A stretch of 57,102 nucleotides of DNA from Lacrimispora sp. 210928-DFI.3.58. Lineage in GTDB: Bacteria > Bacillota > Clostridia > Lachnospirales > Lachnospiraceae. The notes under the pieces are model-generated. The model had not been told where the DNA came from. It saw only the letters and a list, made by a program, of their open reading frames with translations, and did not search any database. Positions 25,571 to 34,101 of the stretch are shown one piece after another (position 1 is the stretch's first letter; the number at the start of each line of letters is the position of its first letter). The DNA lies in assembly GCF_020554865.1 (NCBI RefSeq), contig NZ_JAJCIC010000029.1, positions 1 to 57,102 on the forward strand, in the 5' to 3' direction. The translations under genes and the position numbers were made by a program.

Positions 25571-26044
25571 TCAACGAGGTACATCTGGCAGATTCATGAT
25601 CTTTGCATCTGCCTTTTTTGCATATTGCATGGTCCGATAAGCTCCGCCAGAATTGCGTTTTACGCAGAAAATAACTAAATCCGACCGGTCAACCATGGAC
25701 CGGTTTCTGACTTGATGGGCGGACTTGAAGTGCTTTTCTGCGGATTCGAGACAGATTTCAATTTCATCATAATACTCATGAAATGCCTGTTCATTGTCCC
25801 GATATTTTGCCGTCATATATGGCAGTACAAGAACGAGAGAACTGTTGTCATCACGGATGGTTCGCTTGCATCTGCGAACCGTTGATGAAACAAGCTGATC
25901 AAATTCTCCGTCTCGCCCAACAAGGAATTCGACATATTCTTTGGTAAGAAGCAGCTCACGGATGATTGATTCCAACTGTCGCTCAATCAAAAACGGATCA
26001 TCAACTTGTCTGTGTCCAAAGAAACTGACAGCGAATAAATTCAT
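25571..26044 (-). CDS. SLOG-superfamily (DUF1273-like) protein
   Basis: 157 residues from ATG AAT TTA behind AAAGGAG. The N-terminal FFGHRQV and the Rossmann-like layout with RSDLVIFCVKRNSGGAYRTM near the C-terminus match small SLOG proteins thought to bind nucleotides or nucleotide-derived signals. It is divergent from an XRE regulator and separated from it by inverted-repeat operators, an arrangement seen in stress or defence modules. Function is not established. Confidence 0.65.
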   Translation of the reverse strand: MNLFAVSFFGHRQVDDPFLIERQLESIIRELLLTKEYVEFLVGRDGEFDQLVSSTVRRCKRTIRDDNSSLVLVLPYMTAKYRDNEQAFHEYYDEIEICLESAEKHFKSAHQVRNRSMVDRSDLVIFCVKRNSGGAYRTMQYAKKADAKIMNLPDVPR

Positions 26045-26067
26045 AAAAATCTCTCCTTTGGAGATGA

Positions 26068-26119
26068 TTGGTATTGATATCACCAACCAAACCCAGATAT
26101 TGATAATTATATCACCAAT
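26068..26119. promoter_or_regulatory. Operators between SLOG and XRE genes
   Basis: TTGGTATTGATATCACCAA (26068-26086) is an inverted repeat with TTGGT/ACCAA ends. A related site, ATATTGATAATTATATCACC plus AAT, follows at 26097-26119; both share ATATCACCAA-type right halves. The pair lies in the divergent promoter region and is the likely target of the XRE protein encoded next. Confidence 0.5.
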
Positions 26120-26208
26120 ACAAGAAAGGATAAAGAGAAAATTCGTTTTCTCGCTACCAACATCGCCTTCTGATTCATATTACAATAGTTGAGGAAGGAG
26201 GGACAGGA

Positions 26209-26535
26209 ATGGCCAACACGCAGTATGATGAATTTATTCGTATCAGGATTACAGAATTAAGAATAGCAAAGAATATTTCCGAACACAAAATGAGCTTGGA
26301 TTTGGATAAGAGTGGCTCATACATTCGTGGAATAACCAGCGGAGCAGCCTTGCCGTCTCTCAGGGAACTGTTCAATATCATCTCGTATTTTGATATGACA
26401 CCGGCAGAATTTTTCGCCCCGCTGGACGATGCGAATACCCCGTATCGTGAATTGTGCGAGAAGCTGAGAACCATGAATGAGGAAGAACTCGAAAAGGTCA
26501 GCACCTTTATTGGTTGGATTGAGAAGAAAGAATAA
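26209..26535 (+). CDS. XRE-family helix-turn-helix regulator
   Basis: 108 residues behind GGAGGGACAGGA. An HTH_XRE domain covers about residues 8-70 (MSLDLDKSGSYIRGITSG is the HTH), followed by a short helical dimerisation tail. It probably represses its own gene and the divergent SLOG-type gene through the operators at 26068-26119. Confidence 0.8.
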   Translation: MANTQYDEFIRIRITELRIAKNISEHKMSLDLDKSGSYIRGITSGAALPSLRELFNIISYFDMTPAEFFAPLDDANTPYRELCEKLRTMNEEELEKVSTFIGWIEKKE

Positions 26536-26555
26536 TCAAATGGAATTAAGATTTT

Positions 26556-26588
26556 AACCTGGATGCCAAATGGCAGTCCAGGTTTTTT
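26556..26588 (+). terminator. Rho-independent terminator
   Basis: AACCTGGA and TCCAGGTT form an 8-bp stem around TGCCAAATGGCAG, which itself can pair, followed by TTTTCTTTC. It ends the XRE gene. Confidence 0.8.
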
Positions 26589-26884
26589 CTTTCTCAGGAA
26601 AACGTTCAGAATGAACGAGCAGCCGGTATCGTAGATACCGATCAAAGGGGATTGGGGATGCTGCCCCAACAAGCAAATTTGCGAAGATTGCACCGAAGGG
26701 AAAATCGAGAAAATGAGTGAACCTGTACAGGTTTACACTGCTTGCCAATTTGTGAACCCTCCATAGGCGGCCTCTTGAAACGTATTCACATGAGAAAAAC
26801 TCATATCTGCATATTATCTTTAGTTTTATAAATATATTTTCCAGTTTACTTGAACTAAGATTGTGAAATCTGGAGGTCTATGAT
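26589..26884. other. Intergenic stretch without a supported gene
   Basis: No convincing gene. A short palindrome GGTATCGTAGATACC (about 26624-26638) and a 17-codon frame beginning MSEPVQVYT near 26714 were seen but have no clear ribosome-binding site. Possible debris of a mobile element. Confidence 0.3.
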
Positions 26885-26935
26885 ATGATAGAGGAAAAAT
26901 GTATAGCTCCAGAATTGCTAAGTGAAAGATATTGA
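26885..26935 (+). CDS. 16-residue ORF with strong ribosome-binding site
   Basis: ATG ATA GAG encodes MIEEKCIAPELLSERY and lies eight bases after GGAGG. It ends 9 bp before the next gene's ATG. It may be a leader peptide or simply the 5' untranslated region of the XRE gene. Confidence 0.25.
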   Translation: MIEEKCIAPELLSERY

Positions 26936-26944
26936 GGTGAGTGT

Positions 26945-27163
26945 ATGGCGGTATGCTACAAAAAACTGTGGAAGCTACTGATTGACAAGAACCTAAACAA
27001 ATCAGACTTAAGAGCCAGAACGGGAATCAGTACCACTACAATTGCTAAAATGGGCAAGGATGAAAATGTCAGCATGGATGTAATTTCAAAAATCTGTGCC
27101 ACTCTCAGCTGCGATGTCGGTGACATCATGGAGTATGTACCCGATAAAGCTGAGAACTCTTGA
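26945..27163 (+). CDS. Small Cro/CI-type regulator upstream of hsdM
   Basis: 72 residues, HTH_XRE/HTH_26 family: KSDLRARTGISTTTIAKMGK is the helix-turn-helix and CATLSCDVGDIMEYV the usual end. Start ATG follows TTGAGGTGAGTGT. It lies 89 bp before hsdM on the same strand. Such small C.-like regulators often time expression of restriction-modification genes, which is the likely role here. Confidence 0.8.
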   Translation: MAVCYKKLWKLLIDKNLNKSDLRARTGISTTTIAKMGKDENVSMDVISKICATLSCDVGDIMEYVPDKAENS

Positions 27164-27252
27164 GTTTGTGCATTGGGAGTCCAAACTATGGAGAAGACTA
27201 TGTACTATAATGGAGAATAGAGAAACAGTAACCTTTAACGGAGGAAGATAAA

Positions 27253-29343
27253 ATGCCAGAGAAACAAATGATAGATGCGATGTGGGATGATAGCCCCGTT
27301 GATGTATCGACCGAAGTAAATTTTATCTGGTCCATTGCCAACAAGCTGCGTGGAACCTATCAAAGTGACAAATACAAAGATGTGATTATTCCAATGGTGA
27401 TTATTCGTCGCTTTGAGTGCGCCCTTGCACCAACAAAGCAGAAAGTTGTAGAGAAATTCAAGGGCAACCCGGCATATCCCGCCAAAGCTATGTACCGGAT
27501 TTCTGGTTATCAGTTTTACAATACAAGTGAGTTCGACTTGGCTGAGTTGGTCAACGATACTGACCATCTGGCTGCAAATTTCAAATCCTACATTCAGGGC
27601 TTCTCTGCGAACATTCAGGATATTGTCAAGAGTCTGGACTTTGATAAACAGATCGATAAGATGGACAAGAACAACCGTCTGCTTTCTGTGGTCAAAGCAT
27701 TTTCCGAGTTGGATTTAAATCCGGTGACCATCGACAATGTGAAGATGGGCTATATCTTTGAAGATTTGATTCGGAGATTTTCTGAAAATGCAGAAGCTGG
27801 CGATCACTACACTGGTCGTGACATCATCAAACTGATGGTCAATATTCTGTTAGCTGAGGGTTGTGACGATATTTTCGATGATGGAAAAGTCATCACCGTG
27901 CTGGATCAGGCCTGTGGAACCGGCGGTATGCTCTCCACCAGCTACAACTTCATCAAACGCTATAATCCTACAGCCGATGTGCGTCTGTTTGGTCAGGAAA
28001 TCAATCCGGAATCTTACGCAATTTGTCTTGCCGAGATGATGATTAAAGGACAGAATGCGGAAAATATCTGCTATCAGGACACCATGAAAGCTGACCGTTT
28101 CAAGGGAATCAAGATGCGGTTTGTCATCGAAAATCCACCGTTCGGAACTCCGTGGGGCGGCAAGGATGCAGCAGAAGGCGTGGAGCAGGCTGTGAACGCT
28201 GAATATCAGAAAGGCTTTGGTGGGCGCTGGGGGGCTGGACTTCCTGGCTCCGGTGATATGCAGATGCTTTTCGTTCAGTCAGCCATTGACAAAATGGATG
28301 ACAAGCTCGGTCGTGCGGCGATTATCGAAAACGGAAGTCCGCTTTTTACTGGCGGTACAGCATCCGGTGAAAGTCAGATTCGCCGCTGGCTGCTGGAGAA
28401 TGATTTGATTGAATCCATCATCGGTCTGCCTACTGATCTGTTTTACAACACTGGCATTGCAACCTACATTTGGGTGCTGTCAAAAAACAAGCGACCGGAA
28501 CGTAAAGGAAAGATTCAGCTGATTGACGCATCCTCTTTCTCTCACAAGCTGCGCAAAGCGCTGGGGAATAAGAAGAATGAAATTTCTGCGGAAGATCGTT
28601 CCGCTATTACGAAGCTGTATGCGGATTTCAAAGAAAATGAGTACAGCAAGATTTACGACAATACCGAATTTATCTACCGTGAGTATGCTGTGATGCAGCC
28701 ACTCCAGAGAAGCTACACTATTACAGAGGAACGAATTGAAGCGATGCTGTCCAAGGGATGCTTGTCCTCTCTTTACGCTGAAACTAAGGTCGCTGAGTTG
28801 GAAAGTGCGGAAGAACTGACCGGAAAGGAATTGAAAAAGCTGGAATCCTACCAGAACAATAAGCCGGTTTACGATGCAATTCTGTCTACGCTGAGCAGCG
28901 CTGTTTCTGATGTGGTCTATTATTCGCTAAAGGCTTTTATGCCAGTTCTGACTGAAGTGCTGGCTGATGCCACTGTCGATAAAAAGTTGATTGAGAAAAT
29001 TGCGGATGGTCTTTCCGTGATGGACAAGAAAGCGGAAATCCAGAGAGACAAAAAGGGCAATATTCTGTACGATAAAGAAACCAAGGATATCGAGATCGTC
29101 AAGTACGAGGAAGATATTGAAGCCTACATGGCTCGTGAAGTGCTTCCTCACGTGCCGGACGCCAAATGGTTCTTTGAAGAAAATGCGGGAGCAAAGAAAC
29201 CGGTTATCAAGACAGGTGCAGAGATTCCATTCACCCGCTATTTCTATAAGTATCAGCAGCCTACACCAAGTGAAGAACTGGAAGCCAAGTTCCTGGAGCT
29301 TGAGCGTTCGGTTTCGGAACGAGTGTCTAAGCTGTTTCGCTAA
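27253..29343 (+). CDS. hsdM: Type I restriction-modification methyltransferase HsdM
   Basis: 696 residues. The N-terminal HsdM helical domain covers about residues 10-165. The N6-adenine methyltransferase core has SAM motif I VLDQACGTGGM and catalytic motif IV NPPFGTPWGG. A helical C-terminal region for HsdS contact follows. It modifies adenine in a bipartite target chosen by HsdS. No hsdR is in the window and its partner hsdS is truncated 12 bp downstream, so it is probably an orphaned methylase unless HsdS is supplied elsewhere. Confidence 0.92.
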   Translation: MPEKQMIDAMWDDSPVDVSTEVNFIWSIANKLRGTYQSDKYKDVIIPMVIIRRFECALAPTKQKVVEKFKGNPAYPAKAMYRISGYQFYNTSEFDLAELVNDTDHLAANFKSYIQGFSANIQDIVKSLDFDKQIDKMDKNNRLLSVVKAFSELDLNPVTIDNVKMGYIFEDLIRRFSENAEAGDHYTGRDIIKLMVNILLAEGCDDIFDDGKVITVLDQACGTGGMLSTSYNFIKRYNPTADVRLFGQEINPESYAICLAEMMIKGQNAENICYQDTMKADRFKGIKMRFVIENPPFGTPWGGKDAAEGVEQAVNAEYQKGFGGRWGAGLPGSGDMQMLFVQSAIDKMDDKLGRAAIIENGSPLFTGGTASGESQIRRWLLENDLIESIIGLPTDLFYNTGIATYIWVLSKNKRPERKGKIQLIDASSFSHKLRKALGNKKNEISAEDRSAITKLYADFKENEYSKIYDNTEFIYREYAVMQPLQRSYTITEERIEAMLSKGCLSSLYAETKVAELESAEELTGKELKKLESYQNNKPVYDAILSTLSSAVSDVVYYSLKAFMPVLTEVLADATVDKKLIEKIADGLSVMDKKAEIQRDKKGNILYDKETKDIEIVKYEEDIEAYMAREVLPHVPDAKWFFEENAGAKKPVIKTGAEIPFTRYFYKYQQPTPSEELEAKFLELERSVSERVSKLFR

Positions 29344-29355
29344 GGTGGTGACTAT

Positions 29356-29694
29356 ATGCGTGAAATGAGAAAAAGTAGATTTGAATGGTTGGATTCTGTT
29401 CCGGTATATTGGTCAGAGTGCCCTTTTCGTCATATTGTGAATACAAGAGATGGAGGAATATGGGGAGTAGAACCAGTCGAAGGCGAAAGTGGGACTATAT
29501 GTCTTAGAATTGCAGATTTTGATTATGGAAAAAGAAGATTCAAGGATATACCGATAGAAGAACTAACGAAAAGAAGCTACACGGATGTCCAGATTGCGAG
29601 ACTAAAATTAGAACCTGGTGATATTTTTAAGAAATCATTTAATAGATTTCCAATTATCTCGTTAGATGTTCTTATATGCCGGTATAGCCCTTAA
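29356..29694 (+). pseudogene. hsdS: hsdS specificity subunit truncated by the ICE
   Basis: The first about 102 codons match the start of a type I target-recognition domain (KSRFEWLDSVPVYW; ICLRIADFDYGK; LEPGDIFKKSFNRFPIIS). Homology stops at 29661 and the last 11 codons come from the ICE end. Intact HsdS proteins have about 400 residues with two recognition domains. The truncated protein cannot specify a full target, so restriction-modification specificity was lost on ICE insertion. Confidence 0.85.
29651..29661. repeat. Candidate attachment-site core at the hsdS/ICE junction
   Basis: CAATTATCTCG lies where hsdS homology ends and recurs exactly at bases 1-11 of the window. It may be a target or core sequence of the integrase, or an assembly-edge repeat. 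The other ICE end lies outside the window, so this cannot be settled here. Confidence 0.35.
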
Positions 29695-29717
29695 CTTCGG
29701 GCTTTTCCGGCATTTTT
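29676..29717 (+). terminator. Hairpin terminator at the ICE end
   Basis: ATGCCGG and CCGGCAT with inner AGCCC/GGGCT form a long stem, followed by TTTTTCC. It insulates the ICE end from transcription coming from hsdM/hsdS. Confidence 0.7.
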
Positions 29718-29805
29718 CCTATCGGAAGAACCTCACAAACATTCTTATTACCCCTCATGTTTTCGTTCTCAAACGTAGTACAAACAGTAGTACATTCTGC
29801 GTATC

Positions 29806-31083
29806 TTATGCGGCCTTGGATTCCTGGGCGCTCTCTGACGCAGGCTGCGCGTTGACTGCGGCGGCGGTCTGTGACTTGGCTTGCAGCCGTTCCATTTCCT
29901 CCTGTGCGGAATGGAACGTGGCGTGGGCGTAATAGTTCAGCGTCATAACGATATTGGAATGCCCCATAATGTACTGCAATGCCTTGGGGTTCATGCCCGC
30001 ATTTGCCATTCTGGTACAGAATGTATGCCGCATGGTGTGTGGCGTCATGACCTCCGGCAGCGGTTCCGCATGGAACTTGTTGAACTTCTTGGCAAGGCCC
30101 TGAAACATGGAATCATAGTTGACAGCCGCTTTCGGCAGTCCGTCCCGATTTAAGAACAGGAATCCCTTATACCCGTCCACCACAACGCCTTTGCCGTCCT
30201 TTCGCCTGTGCAACACACGCTGAAATGCTTTGTAGGCCGCTGCGCTCATAGGCACCTGGCGATAACCGCTGTCTGTCTTTGGCGCTTCGATGTAGTAGCC
30301 GTCCTCGGTGCTTCTCAAAAGCTGGTGGTCTACATTCACAAACCGCTTGTCAAAATTCAGGTCGGCAGGCGTCAGGCCGCAGAGTTCGGAAACGCGAAGT
30401 CCGGTTTCCAGCAGAATCAATACCTCGTCATAATACTTGGCATAAACGGGGTCACTCTGCATGAAGCCCAAAAGCTCCTTTTCCTGTGCAGGGGTAAGCG
30501 GCACCTTTGGTACGGTATCGTCGTTGATAACCTCATTGATCTGGAAGTCAAAGGGATTCTTGCGGAGGCAATCGTCCTGTACGGCCATGTGAAAAATGGC
30601 TTTCAGGGAACGCTTGCCGTTGCAGATGGTATGATAGGCCACGCCCTTTTCCTGCATACGCAAGGCCCATTCTTTGGCGTCAGACAGCTTCACGCTGTCG
30701 ATGCTGGCCCCTCCGATTTTATCCTCGGACAGAAGTTTCATTAACTGCTGGCGGCTCTTATGGGTTCCCCGTTTCACATTGCCCCGCTGCCGGATATACT
30801 TTTCATATAGCTGGCACACGGTCATTTTCTTACCGATGGTGTCAATCCCATCGTCAAGGTCTTTTTGTATCTGCTTGATTTTCTCACGCAGAGAAATATC
30901 CGGGCGTTTTCCGGCAGGGATTTTGTCCGTAGGGACTAACTTCCATGAGTACACAAACTTCGGTTCTCCAAAGGTATCCGTATATTTGTAGGCGTATCTT
31001 CCGTCTGTTCGCTGGCTCTCTCCAGATTTCAAAAGGCGGCCTTTGCTGTCCCGCCTTTTTTCATCTCGTTCTTTTTTTGACAT
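29806..31083 (-). CDS. int: ICE integrase (tyrosine recombinase)
   Basis: 425 residues, Tn916/Tn1549 Int type. An N-terminal arm-binding region (about 1-70), SAM-like core-binding domain (about 85-165) and catalytic domain are present, with catalytic residues Arg in TGLRVSEL, His-x2-Arg in HTMRHTF, His in GHSN and nucleophile Tyr in LNYYAHAT. It integrates and excises the element together with Xis. Its 3' end lies 145 bp from the hsdS junction, the expected placement at an element end. Confidence 0.95.
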   Translation of the reverse strand: MSKKERDEKRRDSKGRLLKSGESQRTDGRYAYKYTDTFGEPKFVYSWKLVPTDKIPAGKRPDISLREKIKQIQKDLDDGIDTIGKKMTVCQLYEKYIRQRGNVKRGTHKSRQQLMKLLSEDKIGGASIDSVKLSDAKEWALRMQEKGVAYHTICNGKRSLKAIFHMAVQDDCLRKNPFDFQINEVINDDTVPKVPLTPAQEKELLGFMQSDPVYAKYYDEVLILLETGLRVSELCGLTPADLNFDKRFVNVDHQLLRSTEDGYYIEAPKTDSGYRQVPMSAAAYKAFQRVLHRRKDGKGVVVDGYKGFLFLNRDGLPKAAVNYDSMFQGLAKKFNKFHAEPLPEVMTPHTMRHTFCTRMANAGMNPKALQYIMGHSNIVMTLNYYAHATFHSAQEEMERLQAKSQTAAAVNAQPASESAQESKAA

Positions 31084-31162
31084 TTCGTCATGCTCCTTTC
31101 CATGACGGAAAGAGCCTTGACACGCTTTAAGAGTATTATAGCATAGTCAAGGCTCTTTTTCA

Positions 31163-31366
31163 CTAGATTGTGTCAAGAGAATCAATGATTTTTTCAAATT
31201 TTTGCCGTTTGATCTGGATGCGGTTGCCGTTCAAAATCACCCAGCCAGCGGATGGGTTTTCCTCGGCAAGCCGACGCAGTTTGTTTTCTCCAATGCGAAA
31301 ATATTTCGACGCTTCCTCAATGGTAAGCGTATACTTTTCCCAAATAGGCACATCGTTATTACTCAT
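31163..31366 (-). CDS. xis: Excisionase
   Basis: 67 residues, the size of Tn916 Xis. It contains [20 protein letters not shown], a MerR-like winged HTH of the excisionase family, and the conserved [18 protein letters not shown] tail. It lies 79 bp upstream of int on the same strand and directs excision. Confidence 0.92.
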   Translation of the reverse strand: MSNNDVPIWEKYTLTIEEASKYFRIGENKLRRLAEENPSAGWVILNGNRIQIKRQKFEKIIDSLDTI

Positions 31367-31795
31367 AATATGGCCTCCTTCTGTTCAAAGCAAAGGTTCC
31401 TTGTAAATGTGGGCAAAACACGGACGGCTGGCGGCCCAGCTCCACGGGCTTTTCACCCCCGTGTGGTTCTCACACGGCCCTACCCATTGCCTGTGACGCT
31501 TTTAACGCTCGGACTGTGGCTGTAAGGGAGTATCATTGTCCTGCCTGCACGTCATCGCCCATAAGCAGCTACGCTTATTTTGCGGCTGGGTGGTTGTCGC
31601 TCCGCTGTTTTCGTAGAAACCAGCATCATGGCGCACCCGCCGTCCGGCTCGGTGTAGACAGAATGTGTCCGTATGCCCTATGACGCGCCGCCATTGTCCT
31701 GCGGGCGTATTTGTCAAGGTACATACATCAGCCACCGAGCCGGCGGAAATGCGGAAAGAGAGTAATAAGACATTTCCGTTACCGTGGCCGGGTCG
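31367..31795. other. 429-bp intergenic region with hairpins
   Basis: No convincing protein gene; a 77-codon minus frame (31502-31735) has no recognisable family and no good start site. The region is GC-rich and contains stems such as CACGGG-CTTTTCAC-CCCGTG (about 31443-31462) and GTGTGG-TTCT-CACAC. It may hold the leader and regulatory RNA elements of the xis-int unit. Confidence 0.35.
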
Positions 31796-32035
31796 TTACT
31801 TCAAGGCAACGATGATGGAATGAATGAGCTTGATTTCCAAACGGTGCTTCATATACTCGTCCACGCACACATAGGGGATGCCGTTGCTGTCATACAAGGT
31901 GCGGATGCAGAGCTTGTTTATGTAGTCCTCATAGTACCGCAGCACTTGCTCCATAGCCATTGCATCCCCAGCGTGGGCAGCTTCCATCACCGAAAGGGGA
32001 AGAAGCTCTCTGCCGTTGAATGTAGGTTCCTTCAT
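31796..32035 (-). CDS. Conjugative-transposon helix-turn-helix protein
   Basis: 79 residues of the conjugative-transposon HTH family (PF12645-like), with LLPLSVMEAAHAGDAMAMEQ and YEDYINKLCIR. Its start overlaps the stop of the sigma-like gene in an ATGA junction. In Tn916-like elements this small protein and the sigma-like protein together control excision and transfer genes. Confidence 0.85.
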   Translation of the reverse strand: MKEPTFNGRELLPLSVMEAAHAGDAMAMEQVLRYYEDYINKLCIRTLYDSNGIPYVCVDEYMKHRLEIKLIHSIIVALK

Positions 32036-32475
32036 CCGCGTTTACCTCCCTCTGGCATGAACGCCATCAATTTCATACGCAACTGTTTCAGGGTCCTTGT
32101 CCTGTGACGCTGTACGGCGCTGCGGGACATTCCCATGAGGCTGCCGATTTCTCCGTCTGCCAAATCCAGAACACAGTGCAAAATCAAAATGCTTTGTTCC
32201 TGTTCCGGCAGGCTGGCGAACGCCTCGGCTACAAGCTCGTTGTCGATCAGCAGGTCATACCCATACGACGAAAAAACGTAGCTGTCGCTGGGGTAATCAT
32301 CCACGACTGAGCGCTTGTCCATTTCCTCTTGTGTCAGAGCATCCAGCGACTTTTCACGTTCGCGGCGATGCGCCATCTCCGACCAGTAGCTTTTAGCCTC
32401 ATTGCGGAGTACCGCTTTGCAGAAAGCATCATAGCGGTGCCGCAGGATAAAATCATTGCGGGGGATCGTTTCCAT
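32032..32475 (-). CDS. ICE sigma-70-like regulator
   Basis: 147 residues from ATG GAA ACG behind AAAGGGGG; the frame is open another 64 codons upstream but without a start site. A region-4-like HTH is present (LPEQEQSILILHCVLDLADG and MGMSRSAVQRHRTRTLKQLR), and region 2 is degenerate. It resembles Tn916 Orf7-type regulators and is coupled to the HTH gene that follows. Confidence 0.85.
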   Translation of the reverse strand: METIPRNDFILRHRYDAFCKAVLRNEAKSYWSEMAHRREREKSLDALTQEEMDKRSVVDDYPSDSYVFSSYGYDLLIDNELVAEAFASLPEQEQSILILHCVLDLADGEIGSLMGMSRSAVQRHRTRTLKQLRMKLMAFMPEGGKRG

Positions 32476-32631
32476 CTTTTCACCCCCTTTCTGTGGGGGA
32501 TTTCGGTGGTTTTCTCCCTTTCCGCCAAAGTTACTGTTGAAAGGCCTCCAGCTACCCGCCAAACACCACTTTTTTAAAAAAATTTTGAAAAAGTGTTTGA
32601 CCGATAGAGCGGGCCGAAGGAAATAACAAAA

Positions 32632-32664
32632 TTCGCCCGGAAGGGCATAAACCCTCCGGGCGAA
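32632..32664 (-). terminator. Hairpin terminator upstream of the ICE regulators
   Basis: TTCGCCCGGA pairs perfectly with TCCGGGCGAA; the 13-nt loop contains AGGG and CCCT, which can extend the stem. The minus strand continues TTTTGTTATTT. It separates the polysaccharide operon from the regulators. Confidence 0.75.
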
Positions 32665-32966
32665 CAAAAAAATAGTATGATATTTTATTGCATACGCAAA
32701 TTCATGGTTCCGGCCACATTTCCCACGGGCCGGGGGATGTTTTTTTTAACGGTGTTACTCCCATTTCCGTTGGTCGATATCCCGTTCTACACATGACGGC
32801 TCCCTCCTGAAACCGCCAATGGGATCAGCGTTAGGGGGAATTGCTCCCATCCAATACCTTACGAACCGCGGTGTGGTTGCTCGGGGCGATCCGGCTGATG
32901 TAATGACGGCCTGATTGCGCAACGTTCCTTTGGTTTGATGTTCCATCTTTCACTTTCTCCATTTTT
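32665..32966. other. Intergenic region with doubtful small ORFs
   Basis: Two minus-strand frames were considered: a 63-codon frame (32755-32946, MEHQTKGTLRNQ start) with a GGAG 10 bases upstream, and a 30-codon frame beginning MCRTGYRPTEMG near 32792 behind GGAGGGAGCCGTC. Neither shows a known domain. They may be remnants of ICE accessory genes. Confidence 0.25.
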
Positions 32967-33074
32967 TTAGAAAATAACTTCGATACAAAATCCAAGGACA
33001 ACAAACAGTAAAATGCTGATAATCGTTCCAACTCTCGTCATGATCTGATACTTTGTAAACTTCTTATTTCGCAC
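32967..33074 (-). CDS. Possible 35-residue membrane peptide after the GH26 gene
   Basis: A GTG nine bases after GAGGG, inside the 3' end of the GH26 gene, opens a frame starting MRNKKFTKYQIMTRVG followed by one hydrophobic helix and TAA. The basic N-terminus plus helix looks like a real membrane peptide, and the 11-bp overlap would couple it to the polysaccharide operon. No family is recognised. Confidence 0.35.
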   Translation of the reverse strand: MRNKKFTKYQIMTRVGTIISILLFVVLGFCIEVIF

Positions 33075-34101
33075 AAATGTAATCCCTCGCATTCTCAATA
33101 AATGTATCTAATATCAATTCGCAATCTGTAAACTTGTATTGTCTTGCACTTTCTAGATCTTGATTTAAGAAAATAAAACCGATGCATTTATCGTAGGTTC
33201 CAAGATAATCAAAAACAGATTGTATGTATTCATTGCGAACTTCATCACTGGTGCTATGCTCCGCGATCTCTCCAAAAATAATTGGCTTATTATATGCTTC
33301 CAAATAGTCTCTTTGACCTTCATTTTCATAGAACTGCTGAAAACTCTCACGGGAATCCAATGTGTTATTCAATGTCAATCCGACATAATCAACATACTCA
33401 TCACCTGGATAATATTTCGTTGTGTATTCGTCTGCCCTGTTGGGAGACCATACCCACTTAACATTGGGAGCATATTCCCTACCCAAGTTCACAATGTGAA
33501 CCCAAGCGTTTACATATGCGTGAGCATCATCTGTTTGCCAACTGTACCAACCAGATTTGTAAGAGGGCCTCATTTCCATTTCATGCGCTAATCGAACAAA
33601 AAGTTCTGTATTGGCTCTGTTATCCGAAGAGAGTTTCTTAAAATATTCAATAATTAAATCATCATAATACCCGTCAGAAACCAATTTTAAGTCCCAGTCG
33701 GTAGGCTGCAAAGTGATAAACGCTATATATTTATTGTCGTCTAAACATAAAGAAATCTTGTAATCACTTGTCTGATCAAAACGATCAAACCAAGCTAAAG
33801 TATTGATGCTGTCAGCTAAAACATCAGTCTCTTCGGGGCCTTGAACATAAACGCCCAAATATCTTTGTCCCTCTGTAATAGGATAATATTCAGACTCGAC
33901 AACTGAGGATTCTGTTACAATAGATTCCGTAGTTGGTTCTTCCAGTGTAGCTTGACTATTACTCGGAGCCTCAATAGACGCAATGCTGTCAGAGCCATCG
34001 GCCTTCTCGGTATCGACAGGCTGTTCGTTGCAACCAACCCATAATATAAATATAGCAGCCGCGAATATACAAATGCAATTAAGGAACTTCCACTTTATCA
34101 T
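33064..34101 (-). CDS. GH26-type glycoside hydrolase lipoprotein
   Basis: 345 residues behind AGGAGGACA. A lipoprotein signal ends at LWVGC (C24). A Ser/Thr/Glu-rich linker (25-70) precedes a GH26-like barrel: acid/base E174 in VRLAHEME, the WVWSPN strand (216-221) and nucleophile E278 in KPIIFGEIAEHS. The family cleaves beta-linked mannans and related glycans. As last enzyme of a polysaccharide synthesis operon, overlapping the synthase gene by 23 bp, it more likely trims, releases or clears the nascent polymer at the cell surface than degrades food glycans. Confidence 0.85.
   Translation of the reverse strand: MIKWKFLNCICIFAAAIFILWVGCNEQPVDTEKADGSDSIASIEAPSNSQATLEEPTTESIVTESSVVESEYYPITEGQRYLGVYVQGPEETDVLADSINTLAWFDRFDQTSDYKISLCLDDNKYIAFITLQPTDWDLKLVSDGYYDDLIIEYFKKLSSDNRANTELFVRLAHEMEMRPSYKSGWYSWQTDDAHAYVNAWVHIVNLGREYAPNVKWVWSPNRADEYTTKYYPGDEYVDYVGLTLNNTLDSRESFQQFYENEGQRDYLEAYNKPIIFGEIAEHSTSDEVRNEYIQSVFDYLGTYDKCIGFIFLNQDLESARQYKFTDCELILDTFIENARDYICAK

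Noticed and set aside
29806..31083. Int as the enzyme of the 36964-37228 switch or as an hsdS shuffling recombinase
   Set aside because: It is a Tn916-type integrase paired with an adjacent xis at an element end. A separate XerC/D-like recombinase abuts the switch repeats, and no inverted second hsdS copy was seen.
32755..32946. 63-codon minus-strand ORF
   Set aside because: Only a weak GGAG site and no family; another frame in the same place has a better site. Neither could be supported as a gene.
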